From a virus: DNA of 64,000 nucleotides. Below the pieces are notes generated by a model, which was not told the DNA's origin, did no database searches, and saw nothing but the letters and a program-made list of their open reading frames with translations. A program made the position numbers and the translations under genes. Positions 6,760 to 14,658 of this stretch are shown one piece after another. Numbering within the stretch: position 1 is the first letter of the stretch; the number at the start of each line of letters is the position of its first letter. Location: the IMG/VR virus record IMGVR_UViG_3300042879_003514, positions 31,303 to 95,302 of that record; one strand, written 5' to 3'.

Positions 6760-7242
6760 ATGAGCATAAGACCATCGTGGATAGATTATTTTTTAGGTTT
6801 AGCTACTGTTGTATCTCAACGTAGTCATGATATTCAAACCAAACACGGCTGTGTGATTGCCGACAGGAATAATAGAATCTTAGGTGTTGGCTATAATGGT
6901 TTTCCTCGTGGATTACTAGACGAGAATCTACCAAATACTAGACCAGATAAATATCCGTGGATGATTCATGCTGAGAGAAATGCTCTTTCTAATTGTGTTG
7001 TTAGACCAGATAATGGTGTTGCATATGTAACTGGTCAATGTTGTAACGATTGCATAATGGCTTTATGGCAAGAGGGGGTCACAAAAGTAATTATGTCTGA
7101 TGATCATGGTACACATTTATTTGATAGTGAAGCTCAAAAAAGATTTGATATATTTATAAAAATGACCGGCATGGATATAGAATATATTAAACCAGATCTT
7201 TCATGGATTACAAAAATGAGAGGTGTATTAAATGATAATTAG
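6760..7242 (+). CDS. dCMP (deoxycytidylate) deaminase
   Basis: A 160-residue zinc-dependent cytidine/dCMP deaminase. It contains HAERN (His70 zinc ligand, Glu72 proton shuttle) and CCNDC, where Cys95 and Cys98 are the other zinc ligands. Family-typical YNGFPRG lies at about 45-51. It converts dCMP to dUMP, the precursor of dTMP. It opens a nucleotide-metabolism unit with the ribonucleotide reductase downstream. There is no Shine-Dalgarno; the promoter is so close that the mRNA is probably leaderless. Length is normal for the family. Confidence 0.9.
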   Translation: MSIRPSWIDYFLGLATVVSQRSHDIQTKHGCVIADRNNRILGVGYNGFPRGLLDENLPNTRPDKYPWMIHAERNALSNCVVRPDNGVAYVTGQCCNDCIMALWQEGVTKVIMSDDHGTHLFDSEAQKRFDIFIKMTGMDIEYIKPDLSWITKMRGVLNDN

Positions 7243-7366
7243 TTTTTATATATGTTTAATGTTTTATTTATATTCTATAATTTTCACCACTGATCACAAC
7301 TCAATAATGAATGCTTTTTCTTTTACTGTTGTGACAGGATTACTTGTTCTAATCAATAGGAGATGA
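7232..7366 (+). CDS. 44-residue membrane protein
   Basis: A short ORF starting MIISFYICLM, hydrophobic through residues 2-18 and 28-42, so one or two membrane spans. AGAGGTG precedes the ATG, which overlaps the end of the deaminase gene by 11 bases. Its TGA ends one base before the RNR ATG, and its last codons supply the RNR ribosome binding site (AGGAGA). The position bridging two real genes supports translation. Function unknown. Confidence 0.55.
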   Translation: MIISFYICLMFYLYSIIFTTDHNSIMNAFSFTVVTGLLVLINRR

Positions 7367-7367
7367 G

Positions 7368-9560
7368 ATGTCTGCTCTTCAAGAATTACAAAACTATACA
7401 TTTGTTAGTAAATATGCTCGTTGGCTAGAGGATAAGAACCGTCGTGAAACGTGGAAAGAGGCGGTTGAACGAGTAAAAAATATGATGCATACCAAGTATA
7501 GTGAATTTGGTATAGCAGATGATATTGATTGGGCTTATGATGTAATGTATAAGAAGCGTGTTCTTGGTAGTCAAAGAGCATTACAGTTTGGTGGCGAACC
7601 AATATTAAAGCGTCATGCTAAAATTTATAACTGCACAGCAAGTTATTGTGATCGACTAAGATTCTTTCAAGAATGTTTCTGGCTATTACTATGTGGTAGC
7701 GGCACAGGATTTAGTGTGCAAAAGCACCATATATCTAAACTACCATCATTAGAACACGATGTGGAAGATGGTAAAGGACGAGTATATTTAGTTGAAGATA
7801 GTATTGAGGGTTGGGCTAATAGTCTTGGTGTTCTATTGAGTAGTTATTTTAATAAACCGGTTGAAGAATTCAAAGACTGGAAAAATACTCATGTTATATT
7901 TGACTTTTCACAAATTCGTCCAAAGGGATCATCGTTAGCCAGTGGTGTTGGCAAAGCCCCAGGATATGAGCCACTAGCAAATGGTTTAGAAAAAATACGA
8001 GCACTACTTGATCGTTGTATTAATAATGGTCAAAAGAAACTAAGACCCATTGATGCTTATGATATTGTGATGCACAGTAGCGATGCTGTATTAAGTGGTG
8101 GTGTTAGAAGAAGTGCCTCATTAGCGTTGTTTAGTCCTAATGATGAAGAAATGGCCAAAGCCAAAACTGGCAATTGGTATATTGATAATCCACAACGAGC
8201 ACGAAGTAATAACTCAGCCCTCTTGCTAAAAAGTGAAACAGAGTTTGAAGAATTTAAGGTTTTAATGGAGAGTGTTAAGGAGTTTGGTGAGCCAGGATTT
8301 ATTTGGAGCGAATCCACAGAAATGATTTTTAATCCTTGTGTGGAAATTGGCATGTGGCCTGTTGATGAAGAAAGCGGTAAAAGTGGGTGGCAAGGCTGCA
8401 ATCTATCAACCATCAACTGCTCTAGCGTAACCGATGAAGATGATTTTTATGAAAGATGCAGAGCAGCAGCAATTATTGGCACTCTACAAGCTGGTTTTAC
8501 TAAATTAGAATATCTTGGTGAAATTAGCCAAAAGATTTTTGAAAGAGAAGCCTTGCTTGGCGTTTCTTTAACAGGCACAATGGAAAAGCACGAACTTGTA
8601 TTGACCGAAAAGGTTTTAACAAGGGGTGCTAAGATTGCTGTGGAAACAAACAAGGAATTGGCCAAAAAGATTAAAATTAATCAAGCGGCCAGAGTAACCT
8701 GTTTAAAGCCAGAAGGCACCAGCAGTAGTATGCTTGGAACCAGTTCTGGTATTCATCCTCATCACGCTAAACGCTATATACGCCATGTACAGGCAAATGT
8801 TTTAGAAGCACCATACCAGCACTTTAAGAAATTAAACCCACAAGCGTGTGAGAAGTCTAGTTGGTCAGCCAACAACACAGACGAAGTGGTAAAGTTCCCA
8901 ATTGAGGTTCCAGACGGAGCCAAATTAAAGAACCAATTGCCAGCAGTCGATATGCTTAAAGTGGTCAAAGAAACTCAAAAGAACTGGGTTCATTCTGGTA
9001 AAAATCGATCATTATGCACCCAAGATTATTTGAGTCATAATGTTAGCAATACTGTTACGGTCAAACCAGATGAATGGGAAGATGTTACCAAATTTATTTA
9101 TGATAATCGTAAATATTTTGCTGGTATTAGTCTTATTCCCCAAAGTGGAGATAAAGATTATCCTCAAGCACCATTCACAACTGTTTATACAAGCAGAGAA
9201 ATTGTTAAAGAATATGGTGATGCGGCATTATGGTGTTCTGGTTTGATCGAATTAGGCTTAAATGCTTTTAATAATAATTTGTGGGCCGCTTGTGATTATG
9301 TTAGTATGAATCAAGCAAAAGAGAATGATAGTCAGGATAGGTTATTATTTGTGACTAAAATGAAAAATTTTGCTGGTAAATATTTCAATAGTGACCTTAA
9401 ACGTCTAACATATTGCATGAAAGATGTTTATAATTGGAAGATCTATTGTGATCTATTTAATAGTTTCAAGAAGGTTGATTATACGCAACTATCAGAGACT
9501 GAGGACAATACAGTAGGAATTGAAGAAATTAGTTGCGCCGGTGGTGCTTGTCTAATTTAA
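7368..9560 (+). CDS. adenosylcobalamin-dependent (class II) ribonucleotide reductase
   Basis: A 730-residue enzyme of the monomeric RTPR type (Lactobacillus leichmannii enzyme is 739). It reduces ribonucleotides to deoxyribonucleotides using B12. Visible motifs are NPCVEI (Asn322, thiyl Cys324, Glu326), active-site disulfide candidates Cys89 (YNCTA) and Cys344 (GWQGCNL), the RPKGSSLASG and SGGVRRSA loops, and KPEGTSSSMLGTSSGIHPHH. The C-terminal CAGGAC pair (Cys723, Cys728) takes electrons from thioredoxin. No small subunit or activase gene is nearby, as expected for class II. AGGAGA lies upstream of the ATG. It is co-transcribed with dCMP deaminase. Confidence 0.93.
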   Translation: MSALQELQNYTFVSKYARWLEDKNRRETWKEAVERVKNMMHTKYSEFGIADDIDWAYDVMYKKRVLGSQRALQFGGEPILKRHAKIYNCTASYCDRLRFFQECFWLLLCGSGTGFSVQKHHISKLPSLEHDVEDGKGRVYLVEDSIEGWANSLGVLLSSYFNKPVEEFKDWKNTHVIFDFSQIRPKGSSLASGVGKAPGYEPLANGLEKIRALLDRCINNGQKKLRPIDAYDIVMHSSDAVLSGGVRRSASLALFSPNDEEMAKAKTGNWYIDNPQRARSNNSALLLKSETEFEEFKVLMESVKEFGEPGFIWSESTEMIFNPCVEIGMWPVDEESGKSGWQGCNLSTINCSSVTDEDDFYERCRAAAIIGTLQAGFTKLEYLGEISQKIFEREALLGVSLTGTMEKHELVLTEKVLTRGAKIAVETNKELAKKIKINQAARVTCLKPEGTSSSMLGTSSGIHPHHAKRYIRHVQANVLEAPYQHFKKLNPQACEKSSWSANNTDEVVKFPIEVPDGAKLKNQLPAVDMLKVVKETQKNWVHSGKNRSLCTQDYLSHNVSNTVTVKPDEWEDVTKFIYDNRKYFAGISLIPQSGDKDYPQAPFTTVYTSREIVKEYGDAALWCSGLIELGLNAFNNNLWAACDYVSMNQAKENDSQDRLLFVTKMKNFAGKYFNSDLKRLTYCMKDVYNWKIYCDLFNSFKKVDYTQLSETEDNTVGIEEISCAGGACLI

Positions 9561-9585
9561 CAACTCCTATTGTAAAGGGTAAAAC

Positions 9586-10314
9586 TTGAGAAAAAATTCT
9601 AAGAACTCTAAAAATAAATCTAAAATTATTGACGCTACTCAAGAATTGGTTGTACATCAGCTTTATCGTAATAGATTAAAGCCAAGAAGTGAAAACCAAA
9701 AAGAATATATTAGAACTATAGCAGAAAGTACTATTATTTTTTGCCAAGGTTTGGCCGGTAGTGGTAAGACGCATATTGCCATAGGAATGGCTTTAGAATA
9801 CTTATTAGAAAATAAAGTTAATAGAATTATTATTACAAGGCCGGTATTAGAGGCTGGTGAAAAAATTGGTTATTTGCCCGGTACAGCAGAAGAGAAACTA
9901 CATCCTTATTTATTACCTATTATTGATGAAATTAATTATTTTATTTCTCATGCCCAGTACGCTAGTTTGAAATTAAATAATAAGATAGAGGTTGTGCCAC
10001 TAGGATTGATGAGAGGTCGTAATTTTCATAATTGTTTTATTGTGGCAGATGAGTGTCAAAATGCTTCGTATGAGCAGTTAAAAATGCTATTGACAAGAGT
10101 TGGAACACAAAGTAAATTAGTATTGACAGGAGATATCGGCCAATCTGACTTAAGCAGACATTTACAGGGTGGTTTTATAGATTTAATAAATGCTTTAGAC
10201 GGAGTGGAAGGTATTGGTAATTCTAAATTAGAATCATCAGATATTGTAAGAAACCCAATTATTGCTAAAATTTTATCACGACTAGATTCTTACGAAAATG
10301 GAAACCAAAAATAA
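9586..10314 (+). CDS. phoH: PhoH-like P-loop ATPase
   Basis: A 242-residue protein starting at TTG with AAAGGGT just upstream. It has Walker A GLAGSGKT (residues 55-62), the PhoH block ITRPVLEAGEKIGYLPG, and Walker B-like FIVADECQNA, followed by the TGDIGQSDL sensor. PhoH-like proteins are frequent phage auxiliary genes with RNA helicase/NTPase features; their role in infection is unsettled. It overlaps the HNH gene by 17 bases and follows the RNR by 25 bases. Confidence 0.88.
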   Translation: MRKNSKNSKNKSKIIDATQELVVHQLYRNRLKPRSENQKEYIRTIAESTIIFCQGLAGSGKTHIAIGMALEYLLENKVNRIIITRPVLEAGEKIGYLPGTAEEKLHPYLLPIIDEINYFISHAQYASLKLNNKIEVVPLGLMRGRNFHNCFIVADECQNASYEQLKMLLTRVGTQSKLVLTGDIGQSDLSRHLQGGFIDLINALDGVEGIGNSKLESSDIVRNPIIAKILSRLDSYENGNQK

Positions 10315-10882
10315 ACAGTGTTTGTTACTAAATTCAGATTATTCTCCACTTTCTATTATATCATGGAAAAGGTCTTTAATATGGTTGGTTAAATATGAAG
10401 ACAACCCAAGATATGGTATAGAAATTATTGATTTCTTTAAAAATGATTTTATCAATGGAACCAATAATAAAAAATATCCTATTCCAGCAGTAGCTAAAAC
10501 TCAAAGATTTTTTAGAATAAATAATCAACCTATAACATTTTCTAGAAAAAATATATACATTAGAGATAATTATACGTGTCAATATTGCGGCAATTCTTTT
10601 GATATTAAAAATTTAACTTATGATCATGTTATTCCTAAAAGTAAATGGAAAAATTCAATATCTTCATTAACATCATGGACTAATATTGTTACAGCCTGTG
10701 TTGATTGCAATAGAAGAAAGGGAAACAAAACCCCAACACAGGCCAATATGCCTTTAAAAACATTTCCTTCTATACCAACCAATAAACATATAAGATACTT
10801 GCCGGTGATATCTCGCTTATCTACTATAAAAGAGAACATTCCAGAAGAGTGGAAAATTTATTTACCAGAATCATATTTCTAA
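10298..10882 (+). CDS. HNH endonuclease
   Basis: A 194-residue protein. Residues about 82-145 hold the HNH core: a first zinc pair in CQYCG, the catalytic LTYDHVIPKSK segment, and a second pair in CVDCNRRKG with Asn and Arg. The N-terminal 80 residues are typical of a group of HNH proteins that begin with LLLNSDYSPLSIISW. It overlaps phoH by 17 bases and shares TAATG with the next gene. It may be a free-standing homing nuclease or a packaging/repair nuclease; the former is suggested by its position away from terminase. Confidence 0.85.
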   Translation: METKNKQCLLLNSDYSPLSIISWKRSLIWLVKYEDNPRYGIEIIDFFKNDFINGTNNKKYPIPAVAKTQRFFRINNQPITFSRKNIYIRDNYTCQYCGNSFDIKNLTYDHVIPKSKWKNSISSLTSWTNIVTACVDCNRRKGNKTPTQANMPLKTFPSIPTNKHIRYLPVISRLSTIKENIPEEWKIYLPESYF

Positions 10883-11271
10883 TGCCAACTTATTCATATT
10901 CATGCGATAATTGTAGTTCTAATTTTGAACTATTTTTTTATATCAAAGATTATATCGAACATCCAAAATGTACGGTTTGTAAAAGCAAAAAGACTAATAG
11001 AGACTATAATAAAGACGCTCTTACGCAGAGTGCTTCTGTAAGGAAATTGGATTGTGAACTTAAAACTATAGGTGATTTGGCTCAAAGAAATTCTGATAGA
11101 ATGAGCGATGACGAGAAAGCCAGCTTATATTTAAAACACAACGCATATAAACTAGAGGATAATCAAAAAGAATTACCTTCTGGAATGTCTAGAATGAAAA
11201 AACCCCCAAAACCAAAATGGCCTGGATCTAATAATCAACAAATAAAAAAGAGAAGAAAACCAAATGGATAA
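10882..11271 (+). CDS. FmdB-type zinc ribbon protein
   Basis: A 129-residue protein starting MPTYSYSCDNC, the standard opening of the FmdB putative regulatory family. It has two CxxC pairs (Cys8/11 and CTVC at about 31-34) forming a zinc ribbon and a basic Pro/Lys-rich tail. I start it at 10882, where TAATG overlaps the HNH stop; the frame is open 11 codons upstream but the family begins here. It probably binds nucleic acid or regulates transcription, inferred from the family. Confidence 0.75.
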   Translation: MPTYSYSCDNCSSNFELFFYIKDYIEHPKCTVCKSKKTNRDYNKDALTQSASVRKLDCELKTIGDLAQRNSDRMSDDEKASLYLKHNAYKLEDNQKELPSGMSRMKKPPKPKWPGSNNQQIKKRRKPNG

Positions 11272-11635
11272 TATATTTAAAATTAATAATAAAACAGATG
11301 ATGTACTAGATTATGTATATTATACAACTCTGGGAGATCATGAAACGATTGATGATGACGGCAATCCCAGAATAGGTAATAAAGAAAACTGTCTTGCTTA
11401 TATAAGACAAAACGACAAAGATAAGCAATACTATATCAAAGTTGGTACATATGGCAAAATATATAATCCAATAGGATTGTTCTCTGAAGGTAAGTCGAAA
11501 AAATTCTTATCAAAAATTGGAAAGAACGAGTATACATTTAGTAAGGTTAATCAGAAGGTTTTTGATATGTATGTAAATTTCTTAAGAACAAAAAATATAG
11601 CATGGCTAAACAATGCAGAAAGGGAACTAGCATGA
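11264..11635 (+). CDS. hypothetical protein
   Basis: A 123-residue protein, charged, with no membrane segment or motif that I recognise. It overlaps the preceding gene by 8 bases and the next by 4 (ATGA), so it is a coupled member of the replication operon. Segments such as QYYIKVGTYGKIYNPIGLF suggest a small beta-rich domain. Confidence 0.7.
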   Translation: MDNIFKINNKTDDVLDYVYYTTLGDHETIDDDGNPRIGNKENCLAYIRQNDKDKQYYIKVGTYGKIYNPIGLFSEGKSKKFLSKIGKNEYTFSKVNQKVFDMYVNFLRTKNIAWLNNAERELA

Positions 11636-11973
11636 AGAAAAACGAAAAAACGATTAATAACTATGCGGTTTATTATTTATCTGATAAGAATAAATCTATA
11701 AAAGAAATTTCTGAAGAACTTGGATTGACTTCCAAGATGGTGAGTGATATAATTTCTTCTAGGGAAGTTGAAAAAAATTCTGAGATAAATACCACATCTT
11801 CAAAGGTCACTAGTAAGGATTTAATGATCAGAGAAACATCAAATAAGAAAACCAAATCTGTTGCAATTATGACAAAATCTGCATCAGAAGTTAATGATTC
11901 TTTTAGACAAAAGATTAATAATACCACATCTAGGACTAGCAGAGATGCTATACATAGACCAAATAACAAATGA
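11632..11973 (+). CDS. small HTH-containing protein
   Basis: A 113-residue protein. Residues about 19-43 (SIKEISEELGLTSKMVSDII) look like a helix-turn-helix of the kind used to bind DNA. The rest is Ser/Thr/Lys-rich and probably disordered. The start is placed at 11632 because AAGGGA precedes it and ATGA overlaps the upstream stop; an ATG ten codons earlier lacks a site. It overlaps the next gene by 4 bases. It is a candidate regulator, moderate certainty. Confidence 0.65.
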   Translation: MKKNEKTINNYAVYYLSDKNKSIKEISEELGLTSKMVSDIISSREVEKNSEINTTSSKVTSKDLMIRETSNKKTKSVAIMTKSASEVNDSFRQKINNTTSRTSRDAIHRPNNK

Positions 11974-12380
11974 AATATATTTCAAAATACTCCAATGGTA
12001 AACACGTATCATGTGCTCAATATATAACAGAAATTATTTGTGAAAATAAAGCTAAGAAAGAAAAAAAGGACCTACATTATAGATTTTGGACTAATAAAGA
12101 ATGGTCTGCATACTACAGGAATCAAATTGCCACTGCTAATCAATTGCTTTTAAAATATGATGAACAAGCGATAATTAGGGCAATAAAAGCTAAAGAAGCA
12201 GAGAAAATTTATTCTTTGCGTGCTCCTCATCTTATTCCTATCATAGAAAAAGAAGAGAAAGCTTTGGCATTAGAAAATAAAAATTTATCTAAAGAATTTG
12301 ATCGATCAGAAAATAAAGTTTATAACACAAAAAACTTAAAAAATAAATCCATATTATCCAAATTAAAGGAATTAGAATGA
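11970..12380 (+). CDS. hypothetical protein upstream of recA/uvsX
   Basis: A 136-residue basic, mostly helical protein. The central segment LHYRFWTNKEWSAYYRNQIATANQLLLKY is the most conserved-looking part; the C-terminus is Lys/Asn-rich. 4-base overlaps on both sides place it in the recombination operon. The family is not recognised; a DNA-associated role is inferred from context. Confidence 0.7.
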   Translation: MKYISKYSNGKHVSCAQYITEIICENKAKKEKKDLHYRFWTNKEWSAYYRNQIATANQLLLKYDEQAIIRAIKAKEAEKIYSLRAPHLIPIIEKEEKALALENKNLSKEFDRSENKVYNTKNLKNKSILSKLKELE

Positions 12381-13384
12381 GTTTAAAAGAGGATATCACT
12401 AAGCAATTTGGCTCTGATATTATTTTGAATGGTAATGCGGTGGTTGATAAGACAACATTAACAATTCCAATTAGTCCGTCTTTAGATATTGTTTTAAATG
12501 GTGGAATTCCGGAGGGTAGTTTTGTTGTGTTGACAGGGCAACCTAAATGTGGTAAAACGACAACATCCTTGGATTTTTCTGCTACAGCACAAAGAGATGA
12601 GTATGCTCACAGCTCTTTTAAAGATGGTAGAGAAGTGTATTACCTAAATATCGAAGGTAGATTAAAAAAGAGAGATTTAGAAGGAATACCAGGACTAAAA
12701 TTAGATAAATTTCATATTATAGGATCTCAAACGGGTAAAATTCTACATGCTGAAGAATATCTTCAAATAGCAGAAAGAATTATAAATGAAATACCAGGAT
12801 CGGTAGTTATAATAGATTCTTATTCTGCTCTGTGTACAGAAGCAGAAATTACAAGCGATATGGATAAAATGCAACGTGCTGACGGAGCAAAACTATTAGC
12901 AAAATTTTGTCGTAAAGTAGCAAATGTAATTCCAGTAAATAAGAATATAGTTATTGGTATTACGCATTTGATGGGTAATCCAACGGGATATGGAGCAGAG
13001 TTTAAAGAGAAGAGCGGTCAAGCTATTGCGTATCAAACAGATATTAAACTCAGAGCTAAAACTTTTAAGCCTTGGGTATTAAGCGCTGACAGTAATCAAA
13101 TAGGCCAAGAGATAGAATGGCAAGTTGTTTGTTCTGCTCTTGGTCCTCCTGGTGGGGTAATAACATCTTATATTAGATATGGCGAGGGTATAGATAAACA
13201 TACAGAGTTATTAACTTTTGCTGTTGATATTGGCCTTATCAATAAGGGCGGCGCTTGGTACACTTATGATAAAGAAAAATTTCAAGGTATGGAAAAACTT
13301 AGACAATATTTTGTTGATAATCCTCAAGAATATAAAAAATTAGAGCTATCTGTTAAAGAAACCATGGGTATTAAATGCAAATAA
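12377..13384 (+). CDS. uvsX: RecA/UvsX-like recombinase
   Basis: A 335-residue RecA-fold ATPase. It has Walker A GQPKCGKTT (about 54-62), a Walker B strand VVIIDSYSALC, and the NIVIGITHLMGNP segment corresponding to the L1 region. Length and lack of the RecA C-terminal domain fit the phage UvsX group. It forms filaments on single-stranded DNA and drives strand exchange for recombination-dependent replication and repair. It ends inside the start of a nuclease gene and lies upstream of helicase and primase genes. Confidence 0.88.
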   Translation: MSLKEDITKQFGSDIILNGNAVVDKTTLTIPISPSLDIVLNGGIPEGSFVVLTGQPKCGKTTTSLDFSATAQRDEYAHSSFKDGREVYYLNIEGRLKKRDLEGIPGLKLDKFHIIGSQTGKILHAEEYLQIAERIINEIPGSVVIIDSYSALCTEAEITSDMDKMQRADGAKLLAKFCRKVANVIPVNKNIVIGITHLMGNPTGYGAEFKEKSGQAIAYQTDIKLRAKTFKPWVLSADSNQIGQEIEWQVVCSALGPPGGVITSYIRYGEGIDKHTELLTFAVDIGLINKGGAWYTYDKEKFQGMEKLRQYFVDNPQEYKKLELSVKETMGIKCK

Positions 13385-13791
13385 AATCATTAGATGGTTT
13401 TATTCAAAACTGGCAACTTACTGGACATTATTCTCACGCTAATTTATTACACAAGTCTTCGCTTCATATTGAGGCTAGACAAGTAATAAAAGATAGTTAC
13501 CCTACTTTACAGCTTCTTGAAGAAGTTCCAATACCATTAAGAAAAAATGAAACATTATATCTAGATTTTTACCTACCTTTAAAAAAAATATGCATAGAAG
13601 TTCATGGAGAGCAACATTATAAGTTTGTTCCTTTTTATCACAGCAATCAACTTAATTATTTAAAATCTCAAAAGAGAGACAGAGAAAAAAGGGAATGGTG
13701 CGAAATCAACGGAATCAAATATATAGTATTGCCATATGACCAGAAGATTGAAACTTGGAGGGATATAGTTACAAATGACAATACAAACTAA
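13375..13791 (+). CDS. Vsr/PD-(D/E)XK-like endonuclease
   Basis: A 138-residue protein. The core LYLDFYLPLKKICIEVHGEQHY (around residues 61-82) has the Asp..Glu-x-His arrangement of Vsr-like and related PD-(D/E)XK nucleases. A later LNYLKSQKRDREKREWCEINGIKYIVLPY matches the downstream helix and strand. It overlaps uvsX by 10 bases. It could be a free-standing homing nuclease or a repair/recombination nuclease; proximity to uvsX favours recombination. Confidence 0.7.
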   Translation: MQIKSLDGFIQNWQLTGHYSHANLLHKSSLHIEARQVIKDSYPTLQLLEEVPIPLRKNETLYLDFYLPLKKICIEVHGEQHYKFVPFYHSNQLNYLKSQKRDREKREWCEINGIKYIVLPYDQKIETWRDIVTNDNTN

Positions 13792-14272
13792 AAACACATC
13801 GTCTGATCAAGTTAACTATTGGGATAAAGTTCTAGATGAATATGAGTCTTCTTTAGGCTTGCCGGCTTATGCAAACAAGGTATTACCAGAAGAAGAACTA
13901 AATCAATATTTAACAATGGATAGAAATGTTATAGAAAAATTAACACCAGAAGATTGTGCTCAAATATCCTACAGACTTGCTCAATTTTCTTTTCATATTC
14001 AAAGAACTATTAATAGAGAATTAGCAAGATATAACTGGGCAGAAGAGACTTTGAAAGAAACTATTGCTGATGAAATTAATAACTATAAAGGCTATGGATA
14101 TATAGAAAAATCTACGCAAGCAATTAAACATAACGAGAAGGCATCATCTTTAAATAAGATTAAAAAATACGCTAAACAGAGATCGGACAGATTAAGCTAT
14201 ATATCAGCATCGGTAAAAAATTTATCTGACATTATTCTATCAATTCAAAAAATGAAAGTTAAACATGGATAA
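13775..14272 (+). CDS. hypothetical helical protein, possible recombination accessory
   Basis: A 165-residue protein, largely alpha-helical with coiled-coil character (residues 55-165). The segment LPEEELNQYLTMDRNVIEKLTPEDCAQISYRLAQF is distinctive and I have the impression of a conserved phage family, but I cannot name it. Position after uvsX would suit a UvsY-like mediator that loads the recombinase; this is inference from context and helical composition. It overlaps both neighbours. Confidence 0.65.
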   Translation: MTIQTKNTSSDQVNYWDKVLDEYESSLGLPAYANKVLPEEELNQYLTMDRNVIEKLTPEDCAQISYRLAQFSFHIQRTINRELARYNWAEETLKETIADEINNYKGYGYIEKSTQAIKHNEKASSLNKIKKYAKQRSDRLSYISASVKNLSDIILSIQKMKVKHG

Positions 14273-14654
14273 TCTAACTAATCCAGAGCAAATTAAAGCA
14301 TTGATTCAAGCACTACAATCTCTTTTACCCAAAGAAGAATCCACAACATCTTCAAAAGAAGAATCCGTTGAAAAACCAAATTCTAAGGTAAAAACTAAAA
14401 CAAGACAAAAAAAACAAACTAATAATTCTACTAATAAATTTTTAAATATGCCAGAAATTAACATGTTTAAAAGCGATATAGAAATTGATAAAAAGTTATC
14501 AAGGTATCCGCCAACACCAAGAAATAGACAATATCAGCCAATAGAAGTCAAATGCAGATCTTGTGGTAAGCAAGAAGAAATAAATCCAGCAATCTTGCCA
14601 GACTCTGCTGATAGATATAGATGTAATAAGTGTTCATCAAGCTCAGGAGGTTGA
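14265..14654 (+). CDS. zinc ribbon protein upstream of dnaB
   Basis: A 129-residue protein. The first half is Ser/Lys/Thr-rich and probably disordered. The C-terminal part has two CxxC pairs (CRSCG and CNKCS) forming a zinc ribbon, with ILPDSADRYRC between them. It overlaps the previous gene by 8 bases. Its end carries the AGGAGG ribosome binding site for the helicase. A helicase-loading or DNA-binding role is inferred from position. Confidence 0.65.
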   Translation: MDNLTNPEQIKALIQALQSLLPKEESTTSSKEESVEKPNSKVKTKTRQKKQTNNSTNKFLNMPEINMFKSDIEIDKKLSRYPPTPRNRQYQPIEVKCRSCGKQEEINPAILPDSADRYRCNKCSSSSGG

Positions 14655-14658
14655 TTTA

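Noticed and set aside
7405-8968. Leftward open frames opposite the ribonucleotide reductase
   Set aside because: Shadow frames on a strongly conserved gene, without starts or binding sites of their own.
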